A stretch of DNA of 64,000 bases from Candidatus Obscuribacter phosphatis (GTDB lineage: Bacteria > Cyanobacteriota > Vampirovibrionia > Obscuribacterales > Obscuribacteraceae), in contig MOYA01000003.1 of NCBI GenBank assembly GCA_001899315.1, positions 620,820-684,819 of the forward strand, given 5' to 3'. Within the stretch, counting starts at the first letter, position 1. Each line of letters opens with the position of its first letter. The position numbers and the translations under genes were made by a program. A model generated the notes under the pieces. It saw only the letters and a list, made by a program, of their open reading frames with translations, was not told where the DNA came from and searched no databases. Shown here piece by piece: positions 37,259 through 44,232 of the stretch.

Positions 37259-38149
37259 CTAGACAAGCTGTCGACTACCGGGCTTCCTATACAAATCCCG
37301 CTTGCCGTCTTTCTGCAACGCTATCCTTTTGCACAACAAATTCAAAGATTCAGGCGCTGCAGCCGGCAACATCTCACTGAGCCACTGCGGCAAGTATTGA
37401 CGCAAAGCCGGCACCAACAGCTTCTCTCGCCTATCCAGTGTCTTCCAGACAGCCATAACATCTTCAGGTGAGCAATCCCGTACCCTTCGTTCCGAATGCT
37501 TCGAGTTTCCATTTCTCGCGCCACTTAGAAGCAAAGCTTGATCATCACTTTTGGCGACTTTCTTCCTGCGCATACCCTTAAGCCATAGACCTAGCAAAGC
37601 TCTCCCTACTGCAGTCTCACCCAACAAGATCTTGCGATTTCCCAATGGACGCGACTTGATTCTACCCTTCCTTAAACGCCATCCGCTGCGCCTAGCAGTT
37701 GGACCTAATATCTGCTCGAACTCAAAGCTAGACTGACTGGCGCCGGTAATCAAATCAACGCCCCTTTCATTGAGAAGTTCGTCTCCGAGCGAGAAAGCGA
37801 CGCTCTCAGCCTTGCATTGTTGTCGAGAAGAATCTGTAGTTCTAACTGGCGCCGCGAAAGCGTTGCGCTTAACACCGGCTAGACGTTCTTCAGTAATTGG
37901 CTGATTCCGAAGCCTACGAACTCGAAATACTCCATAAGTAAGGCGCTCGAACCTACCGCAGTTCACTGACCGAGATAAAAAAGAATCGAGTGTATTCCTA
38001 TACTGCACAAGTGGCAGCAGTTCTCTTGTTGTAAAAATAGCTTCTTCAGGCAATGTCGACAAGTAGCGCCTGACATAGGCTAGGGCAATTGAGTTACGAC
38101 TGCTGGATTTCCTGAAACCTTTGGAACCCGGTTTTCCTGATGCTTTCAT
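37259..38149 (-). CDS. Winged-helix protein resembling AbiEi/DUF6088 antitoxin N-termini
   Basis: Protein of 296 residues. The N-terminal ~90 residues resemble the winged helix of AbiEi-type antitoxins and DUF6088: a FTTRELLPLVQYRNTLDSFLSR segment, then CGRFERLTYGVFRVR, where the wing normally reads 'G..L.R..RGVY'. The remainder is basic with no clear domain. AbiEi relatives bind their own promoter and neutralise a nucleotidyltransferase toxin. No AbiEii-like gene is next to it, so it would be an orphan. ATG 38149 follows GGAGG; a palindrome of the dispersed family sits about 18 bp upstream of the start. The family call is by pattern only. Confidence 0.6.
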   Translation of the reverse strand: MKASGKPGSKGFRKSSSRNSIALAYVRRYLSTLPEEAIFTTRELLPLVQYRNTLDSFLSRSVNCGRFERLTYGVFRVRRLRNQPITEERLAGVKRNAFAAPVRTTDSSRQQCKAESVAFSLGDELLNERGVDLITGASQSSFEFEQILGPTARRSGWRLRKGRIKSRPLGNRKILLGETAVGRALLGLWLKGMRRKKVAKSDDQALLLSGARNGNSKHSERRVRDCSPEDVMAVWKTLDRREKLLVPALRQYLPQWLSEMLPAAAPESLNLLCKRIALQKDGKRDLYRKPGSRQLV

Positions 38150-38166
38150 AGAGTAACCTCCACAAG

Positions 38167-38198
38167 ATAGCAAGAAATTCTCGCGAATTTCTTGCTAT
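38167..38198. repeat. Dispersed palindrome, copy 2 (32 bp, one mismatch)
   Basis: Arms ATAGCAAGAAATTC around TCGC; one non-pairing position next to the centre. It lies just upstream of the winged-helix gene (start 38149), so it would be in its 5' untranslated region or promoter. Confidence 0.88.
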
Positions 38199-38380
38199 TC
38201 AAACCAACCGAGTTATATACGTAAATTCAAGCAAAAAAGTTCAATTCACTTCAATCAGCGCAAACCCTTGCCCAGCAAGCAATCCAAAACAAATCACAAG
38301 AAATATCCCCAAAATTTCCAGCGAACTTTAATCTTTCGAGCGACACAAGACACAAAAATGCGAATCCAAAGAAATTCAAG

Positions 38381-39076
38381 CTACTTGGCAGACTCAGAGG
38401 TGATTTCTTTGTATTGGTCGACCATTGCATTAAATGTGGCTTGCACTTGAATCCAATCACTTACCAATAAAGACTTCTCTAACTGGCTGCACCAACCAGC
38501 CAATTCATCATATCCAACAGAAAGACATAGTCCCTTCATTTCATGAACTGCCGACTGAACATCGCTAGTTTCCTGCTTGTGAACAGAGAGAAACAAGCGA
38601 TTCATAAGTCCGGACATAGATTTGGTAAATGCTTGATGCAGTTGAGGATCCTTGACTGCATTGAGGTCATCAAAAGTCTGTTGAGAACTCTGAGAGACTT
38701 TAATAGGCAGCCATCGGGAAAGAACTTCCTGAAGGTCCAAAAGACTAAATGGTCTAACTAGAATCTCGTCCATTCCAGCCTCAAAAGCTTTTTTCCGCTC
38801 TTGAGGCATTGAGGTTGCAGTAACACCGACAATAATACTTCTAGTCTGTCGTCCCTTTTCGGATTGACGAATCAATTTGGTAGCTTCGATACCGCCAACT
38901 TTCTCCATCTGGAGGTTCATCAAGATAACGGCGAAATGCTTTTTAGATGCTGCATCAGCCGCTGTCTCTCCATCACTAACAGATTCGACTTCACAACCGA
39001 TGGAAGCAAGCTGCTTGCAAAGCACTTCTCTGTTAACGTCGTTGTCCTCTGCTACCAAAACTTTTGAGATAGACAT
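38381..39076 (-). CDS. Degenerate receiver domain fused to an HPt phosphotransfer domain
   Basis: Protein of 231 residues. The receiver fold (about 1-120) keeps the acidic pocket (Glu10-Asp11), the switch Thr (VGVTATS) and the hydrophobic core. The phosphoacceptor position is Asn54 (ILMNLQM, codon AAC) and the conserved Lys is Arg108 (VRPF), so it cannot be phosphorylated in the usual way. The C-terminal HPt domain (about 140-231) has the active His178 in VHEMKGLCLSVGY and LAGWCSQLE. It could act as a phosphorelay shuttle tuned by a non-phosphorylated pseudo-receiver. No cognate sensor is adjacent. ATG 39076 has a weak Shine-Dalgarno. Confidence 0.88.
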   Translation of the reverse strand: MSISKVLVAEDNDVNREVLCKQLASIGCEVESVSDGETAADAASKKHFAVILMNLQMEKVGGIEATKLIRQSEKGRQTRSIIVGVTATSMPQERKKAFEAGMDEILVRPFSLLDLQEVLSRWLPIKVSQSSQQTFDDLNAVKDPQLHQAFTKSMSGLMNRLFLSVHKQETSDVQSAVHEMKGLCLSVGYDELAGWCSQLEKSLLVSDWIQVQATFNAMVDQYKEITSESAK

Positions 39077-39281
39077 TCGTTGTTTTCTCTTGCCTTCTAG
39101 AATTGTTGAGTACTAATTCTACAACTTCAGAAATACCCAAATTAGTGAAGAAAACCCAAAACCCAAGCTGGAGCTTTGGTTCGCCCATAGCTGAATTCAG
39201 TCCAAATCAAAGGAACTGGGACTGATAGACTTATATAGAAGTTTATCTCGCAAGCAAAAGCAAGGAAGTCAGGAAGTAGAA

Positions 39282-40343
39282 GTGAATAACAGGTCTAAAG
39301 CAATAGGAAATGAGATTAATGAGCTCGAGGATGCGCTGACAAACAAGAGATTCACGTTTGAATCCTTCAATCTTAGAACCTTCCTTCAAAAGTCCCGGGG
39401 TCTTCGAAAGACCTTAGGACTGGTGGCGCTGCTTTCAATAATGAGCTTCTGTAGCCCCAATGCGGCGCACAGCCAAGGAGCTGTCTTTAAACAAATTCAA
39501 GCCGGTCAGTTCAAAGCAGCGTATCCGCAAATCAAAGCAATGGCGCAAGCCAATCCTAGAGAAATGTCTTATCAATATTATCTAGGAATCTGCGCCAAAG
39601 GTGCTGGAGACAAAGCTACGGCAGAACTAGCTCTGACAAAAGTAGTAGCCGGCACTGTCGCAAGTTCTCCTTATTCAGCTAACGCAGTTCAAGCACTCAA
39701 CCAGTTAAACCCTGCACTAAAGCCATATTCTTGCGCGCCGGATGGAAAAACCCGCCGTTGGTCGCCAAAGGCAATGCCGCTCAAAGTCTTCATTGCAGAT
39801 GGGGTGGGTCTAAATACAAATCTTGCAGGAAGAGACCTAGCCTCGACAGAAATGGTTCAAGTAATCAACTTCTTGAACTCTAACTCGCTTAAGCAAATAC
39901 CGGGTTATCGACCGCACTTTAAGCGCGCTATAGCAGACGCCATGCAGGTTTTTGATTGGGCAATCAAGTCAAAGCTGGTAAACTTCGCGTTGGTCGGAAA
40001 CGCAAGAAGTGCTGACGCTGTAGTGCTGTTTTGCGAACAGACCCAGGAAGGAGTGAACGGCGTTACCGTTTATCCGCTTGAGAGAGGACAACCGTGCCTA
40101 ATTCAAATTGCACTATCACCAGTGAACGGATTGCCTGACGCCGAGGCATTTCGATTGGTGAAACAAGCTGCGGCTGTGCAGATAGGGCACCTGCTCGGAC
40201 TTGGCAGATCACAGAACCAAAGTGATCTGATGTTCGAAAGCACTCAGCTACCCGGCGGAAGAGGCGCAGAGAAACCTAGCCCTAACGACCTAGCCATGCT
40301 GAGAGCGCTCTATTCAATGCCCTGCGATATCGTGATCAAATAG
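39282..40343 (+). CDS. Exported metzincin-like protein with lost zinc ligands
   Basis: Protein of 353 residues. After a charged N-terminus of ~40 residues there is a hydrophobic export segment (LGLVALLSIMSFC) with AHS near residue 64 as a possible cleavage site. A short helical, TPR-like region follows, then a domain opening with MPLKVFIADG. It ends in VQIGHLLGLGRSQNQSDLM (from about 299), which aligns with the metzincin HExxHxxGxxH pattern, but the first His-Glu is Val-Gln and the third His is Arg. It is therefore probably a pseudoprotease. GTG 39282 has AGGAAG upstream. No family label can be proven by eye. Confidence 0.68.
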   Translation: MNNRSKAIGNEINELEDALTNKRFTFESFNLRTFLQKSRGLRKTLGLVALLSIMSFCSPNAAHSQGAVFKQIQAGQFKAAYPQIKAMAQANPREMSYQYYLGICAKGAGDKATAELALTKVVAGTVASSPYSANAVQALNQLNPALKPYSCAPDGKTRRWSPKAMPLKVFIADGVGLNTNLAGRDLASTEMVQVINFLNSNSLKQIPGYRPHFKRAIADAMQVFDWAIKSKLVNFALVGNARSADAVVLFCEQTQEGVNGVTVYPLERGQPCLIQIALSPVNGLPDAEAFRLVKQAAAVQIGHLLGLGRSQNQSDLMFESTQLPGGRGAEKPSPNDLAMLRALYSMPCDIVIK

Positions 40344-40813
40344 AGTAGCTCGATGCTGAACTATTAGAGCAGAACCTTTTGTTGCGCTTCAACACCTAGA
40401 GGTAGCGAACCGCCTTTCTCATGAGTCTAAAAAAGCAGACAACATATAAGCATATAAGTGTTGGAAGCAAAGTTTGTGGCATTCTCGTGACACGGGCTAC
40501 AGTGAAGCTTTTCGAGGGCTTGTGACATTTTTGTGGCATAGAATGACACCACCAGCAGTTACTGATTCGATGAATTAATCATCCAAGCAAGAGAGATTTC
40601 CAACAGTACAAAATCGCCTAATACCAGCTCACAGAGCTGTTTCCCAGCAGCTTAAAGACCAAAAACAAAAATGGCATTTTTGTGACCACGTAAATTCCCT
40701 CATTGCAACCACTCGATGATTATGGTTTGCTAATAGTCACCTCCCCCGAGCGACCCAATTAATCACCAAACCCCGGGTAGACCGGAACATCCTCTTAAAA
40801 GGAGTGCTTTGCT
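40344..40813. other. Intergenic region with repeated GTGAC-type half sites
   Basis: About 470 bp without a gene. It holds three box pairs, each two five-base boxes starting 11 bp apart, with several AT-rich stretches between them (separate entry), and a strong AAGGAG Shine-Dalgarno at its end. Confidence 0.6.
40476..40686 (-). promoter_or_regulatory. Three 11-bp spaced GTGRC box pairs (reverse of the GTCAC boxes)
   Basis: Pairs start at 40476/40487 (GTGGC, GTGAC), 40522/40533 (GTGAC, GTGGC) and 40671/40682 (ATGGC, GTGAC). Read on the other strand these are GTCAC/GCCAC boxes in 11-bp phase, like the arrays at 4047 and 5102 but weaker and opposite in orientation to the downstream gene at 40814. 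A third, 10-bp shifted box (ATGAC) follows the second pair. Confidence 0.45.
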
Positions 40814-41506
40814 ATGTCATGTGATAGACAACAACCCTGCAGACCGAGCCTGGACGAACAAATCAGAGGAGAAGGGCAAGAAATCGCCAAACTGCTCGAC
40901 AGTCGCGATCCCCTTGCTGCAGCAAAGTATCTTAGCCATGACGCATACAACATGCCGGCTGGACAATTCAACGCTGTTGTTCGCGAAGTAATGAAGAATG
41001 ATCGCAAAAACAGCGGCGCGGATCTCTACATAGACACCGACGGTTCCTTAGTTATAGACACACGAAACAAAACAAACGACCAGCTTGTGGTCAAGCAACC
41101 TCACCAATTTGACAGGGGCGGACGCATTGCCCGAGTTGGAGACGAGCCCGTCTACAGACCCGTTCCCGAACGCCAAGACCCCCGCTATAGCGACAGACAA
41201 GACCCCCGTCATCAGGGCAGGAACACCGCTGCTGATGCCGCAGTAGACATGGCCTTTGGTGCCCTGGCCGGTGCCGCAGTGAACGGACGCAAAGGAGCTG
41301 TGGCCGGAGGTCTGGGCGCTGGAGCAGCAAAAGTAATCGACAGCCAACTTGGAGACCAGAGCGATACAGTCAATGGCACAGCAGCCAAGGTACTTATCCC
41401 TGCCGCCATTGGTGGTCTAATCAGTGGTAAGGACGGAGCCAAGGCAGCTGGCGCAGGAGCGGCAGTGCAGGCTGCAACTGACTGGTTCAGAAAGAAAGAA
41501 AGATAA
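40814..41506 (+). CDS. Glycine-zipper protein, unknown function
   Basis: Protein of 230 residues. The N-terminal half is polar and charged with a DGSLVIDTRNK segment; the middle is Arg/Asp/Pro-rich (VPERQDPRYSDRQDPRHQ). The C-terminal 95 residues are small-residue rich (AFGALAGAAVNGRKGAVAGGLGAGA, then AAIGGLISGKDGAKAAGAGAA). Glycine-zipper stretches of this type insert into or associate with membranes, as in outer-membrane or channel-like proteins. There is no signal peptide. AAGGAG lies 13 bp upstream of ATG. The DGSxV segment resembles one in the protein at 4135, which also has 11-bp phased boxes upstream (suggestive only). Confidence 0.8.
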   Translation: MSCDRQQPCRPSLDEQIRGEGQEIAKLLDSRDPLAAAKYLSHDAYNMPAGQFNAVVREVMKNDRKNSGADLYIDTDGSLVIDTRNKTNDQLVVKQPHQFDRGGRIARVGDEPVYRPVPERQDPRYSDRQDPRHQGRNTAADAAVDMAFGALAGAAVNGRKGAVAGGLGAGAAKVIDSQLGDQSDTVNGTAAKVLIPAAIGGLISGKDGAKAAGAGAAVQAATDWFRKKER

Positions 41507-41526
41507 GTTTCATCGAAAAGCAAAGC

Positions 41527-41572
41527 AAGAAGAAAGCCATCGAAGCGAGAGCCTTGGTGGCTTTCTTCTTAA
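41527..41572 (+). terminator. Intrinsic terminator-like hairpin
   Basis: A 13-bp stem (AAGAAGAAAGCCA at 41527-41539 with TGGCTTTCTTCTT at 41558-41570) ends in a T-rich 3' arm, 20 bp after the glycine-zipper gene stop. Confidence 0.8.
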
Positions 41573-41609
41573 GACTGAAAAGCGCCCAAACTAAATCGGA
41601 CTATCTTTT

Positions 41610-41693
41610 GCGACTCAAATTGGCACTCAAATTGCAACTCAAATTGCAACTCAAATTGCGACTCAAATTGGTACTCAAAGTAGCACTCAAATT
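41610..41693 (+). repeat. Seven tandem 12-bp repeats (RNNACTCAAATT)
   Basis: Units start every 12 bp from 41610; all keep ACTCAAA and six of seven end in TT. The tract lies between the terminator and the convergent zinc-ribbon gene, with one further ACTCAAA just beyond. Not coding. Confidence 0.85.
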
Positions 41694-41768
41694 AGAGCGA
41701 AACTAAATTCACTCAAATTTGATAGAGTTGACTGAATATTGACAAGCCGCACAGGAAGCGCAGAAATA

Positions 41769-41984
41769 TTAGCCCAAGGCGTGATTTTCTTGGCTCTGGT
41801 CTTTCGTTTTATTTGAACCATTCAAACCGAGCAAACGAGCAAAAGGATTGGTAAGACTCTTAGTCTCCTTACCTTTATCGCCCTCAGCGCTCGATACTGT
41901 TGGAATTTTCATACCGCAAGTCTGGCAAATATGCTTATTTGCCGGCATCTTAAATTGACATCTCGGACAAAGAATGTACTGCAT
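41769..41984 (-). CDS. Small zinc-ribbon protein
   Basis: Protein of 71 residues. Two Cys pairs (CPRC and CQTC, 15 residues apart) form a zinc ribbon in the first 30 residues, followed by a polar, charged tail. ATG 41984 is preceded by GAGGGG. Zinc ribbons of this type occur in small regulators and in proteins that contact nucleic acids or other proteins; no specific function can be given. It lies alone, convergent to the glycine-zipper gene and divergent from the NadR-like gene. Confidence 0.75.
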   Translation of the reverse strand: MQYILCPRCQFKMPANKHICQTCGMKIPTVSSAEGDKGKETKSLTNPFARLLGLNGSNKTKDQSQENHALG

Positions 41985-42090
41985 AGCCCCTCGCTTTCTA
42001 ATTCGCAGTATAACACCAGGAAATCAAGTGCGGTAGCCAATCTGTGGACCTTGTAAGGATTTACCCAATTTTTTACGTGCTCCTAACCTG

Positions 42091-43638
42091 ATGAAGCTAT
42101 CAACTGGGCGAACTTCCAAATTAGTGGCTTTTCCGGGTTATTATTTGCTGGTTCAAATAACCTCTTTACAAACCACTCTGCCACGGATTCCATTCTTGCG
42201 CATCATCATCACCTTTGAGTCGTTACAGCAAGTTCTCAAGGCTGAAAAGCTGCTTAGAGAAAGCGATAACTTCAAATGTAGGACTACGCCAACGCCGCCG
42301 GGACTTTCATCAGACATTTGCGGCATGTCCATAGAACTATACGATCCCAAATCACAAGATAACGCATTAGCCCATCTCCAAAAGCATGGATTGGTTCCAA
42401 GTGGAGTTCACTGCTTGAGCAACAAATCAAGCGAAACAACTGGCTCGAAAAGACCGACAGCATCAGTTGGAGCGACAACAAAAGCAGGCTCTGCAAACAG
42501 GGCGGAATCGACCGACTCGCCGGGCGCAGAAAATTCGCCAAGCTCAGAAAATTCACCGAGCGCAGAAAATTCACCGAGCGCAGAAAACTCGCCGGGCTCG
42601 ACAAAGCCGGAACAGACCCTGTTGATTTTGGCCGACTTCCAAGCCCTAGATGCAAAGACCCGCTACATCTTGAATTTTGCGTTGGGCATGGCTGAACGTG
42701 TCTCGCTTTTGCTTCAAGAGTCGGCGGACAAAGAATTTCTAGAGGATCTCGGTACCTACAGCCCAAGGTTGCAATGTGCCCTTTTGAAGGACGAATTCGG
42801 GCCACTGGCATTTGACAAAACCGATCAAGATTCTGGGAAGCCTGAACAGGTGACGGCTTTGGAGGAAATAGCAAGAAAATCTCGAGAATTTCTTGCTATT
42901 TCATTTTCGACCAACCCAGAAAACATAGGTCTGTTTATTGGTCCAGCCTGGCTGAAAAGAATCTTGCCGGAAGCTACAAGCATACTGGCTGATGATGAAG
43001 GACAGCTTTCGGCTCAGGCACTGGCAAACCGCCTAAAGATCCTTGGACAAAGCAAGAATGCTCAAGAAATAGAAGCATTCGCCTCTTTTGCACTCCTCTC
43101 CATGCCTGAAAGACGCAGATTGCTCAAAAGGGTTTGTATCTTTGGACCGGAATCAACCGGCAAAACAACCATGTCTAAAAATCTAGCCAAGCATTTTCAC
43201 ACTTTATACTGCCCCGAATATGCCAGAACCCTAATGGAAAGCAGAAATAACGAGCTTTTTGAATCAGACATGATTCACTTTGCAAAAGGCATGATTGCCT
43301 CAGAAGAAGCTTTGGTTGGCTTTGCAAATAGGGCGCTGTTCTCTGATACCGATGCACTGACCACCTGCATTTGGTATCAGTTTCTCTACAAAAGAGTGCC
43401 AGTTGAACTGCGTGAACTCGCTGCCCGCCAAAGACATCACCTCTATTTGCTTCTAGATGTTGACGTGCCGTGGGTTTACGACCCCCAACGCTATCTGCCG
43501 AACGAAAGGCAGAGCTTTCTTGATCTCTGTCGAGAGTATTTGGAAAACGCCGGCAGACCTTACAAGCTGGTAAGCGGTACATTCGAAGAGCGCACAGAGT
43601 TAGCCATCGGTGCAGTGGAAGAGCTTCTCAGTTCATGA
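42091..43638 (+). CDS. DUF3343 - degenerate NMN adenylyltransferase - nicotinamide riboside kinase-like fusion
   Basis: Protein of 515 residues in three parts. The first ~110 residues, from RIIITFESLQQVLKAEKLL to LSSDICGMSI, resemble DUF3343. A Glu/Ser/Pro linker with SAENSPS repeats follows. The middle (about 168-340) aligns with the NMN adenylyltransferase half of NadR, but the GKFxPLHxGH site reads LADFQALDAKT, so it is probably inactive. The C-terminal ~165 residues match the NadR nicotinamide riboside kinase: P-loop GPESTGKTT near 352-360, then LYCPEYAR and WYQFLYKR. A palindrome of the dispersed family is read in frame at residues 259-271. Start uncertain (no clear Shine-Dalgarno at ATG 42091). 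Confidence 0.78.
   Translation: MKLSTGRTSKLVAFPGYYLLVQITSLQTTLPRIPFLRIIITFESLQQVLKAEKLLRESDNFKCRTTPTPPGLSSDICGMSIELYDPKSQDNALAHLQKHGLVPSGVHCLSNKSSETTGSKRPTASVGATTKAGSANRAESTDSPGAENSPSSENSPSAENSPSAENSPGSTKPEQTLLILADFQALDAKTRYILNFALGMAERVSLLLQESADKEFLEDLGTYSPRLQCALLKDEFGPLAFDKTDQDSGKPEQVTALEEIARKSREFLAISFSTNPENIGLFIGPAWLKRILPEATSILADDEGQLSAQALANRLKILGQSKNAQEIEAFASFALLSMPERRRLLKRVCIFGPESTGKTTMSKNLAKHFHTLYCPEYARTLMESRNNELFESDMIHFAKGMIASEEALVGFANRALFSDTDALTTCIWYQFLYKRVPVELRELAARQRHHLYLLLDVDVPWVYDPQRYLPNERQSFLDLCREYLENAGRPYKLVSGTFEERTELAIGAVEELLSS
42866..42901. repeat. Dispersed palindrome, copy 3, inside a coding region
   Basis: A 36-bp inverted repeat with one mismatch (AAGAAAATC against GAATTTCTT) around TCGA. 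It lies within the NadR-like gene and is translated in frame as EIARKSREFLAIS-type residues 259-271, keeping the reading frame open. Confidence 0.88.
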
Positions 43639-44232
43639 GTTTTGAAAGCCACGGTAAAGAGACAATAGACTCTGACGCAATCTAATCAAAGACAATAGCT
43701 TGGTGGGCGAGCTGGTCCTCCGCTAGCTTCGCTGAGCAGGAGGTTGCCAAGATGAGCATACTTAAATGAAATGGCTTAGCCTTCAAGAAAGCCAAGAAAA
43801 GTCTAAACCAATTTAAACTCCCGCAAGCCTCTCAGCCCGTGAGACCAAACAGAGGGACCCTGAGTATATGAGTTTAGTTGTGAGATGTTGTCAAAGCCCA
43901 GAGAACTATTAGCACTTCATTTCAATTCTTGCTACTACGTCCTTAAGAGTTTTAGGTTTAAAGCCTTAACTAAGCTACCAAAAACTATCAAAGAACCAAA
44001 TTTTTCCCCGAACTCCAAGAAAACCACAACAGACCGTTTTAGAAACAGAAGCTTAGGCTTTAGTTCTAAGACCGTTCACACCGAGCAACCGCCCGAACTG
44101 GCTGCAGCACACCGTAGCTGTCAGAGCCTGGCAGGTGACTCTGTCGTATCTATCAACGACCTATCTTCTAACCAAGGTTCAGCTATAATCCCGCAATCCG
44201 GCGAGATTCTGGCGCAACCTCCGGAGGTAACC
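43639..44232. other. Intergenic region, possible imperfect hairpin
   Basis: About 590 bp, AT-rich compared with the genes on its right. CCTCC (43717-43721) and GGAGG (43739-43743) frame an imperfect stem. An ORF extends upstream from the NadD gene through this stretch to 43885, but it has low-GC codons, no domain similarity and no Shine-Dalgarno, so I treat it as non-coding leader. No known riboswitch fold recognised. Confidence 0.5.

Noticed and set aside
43885..44232. N-terminal extension of the NadD fusion
   Set aside because: Codon composition is AT-rich unlike the rest, no similarity before residue 117, and a GGAGG Shine-Dalgarno precedes the ATG at 44233.
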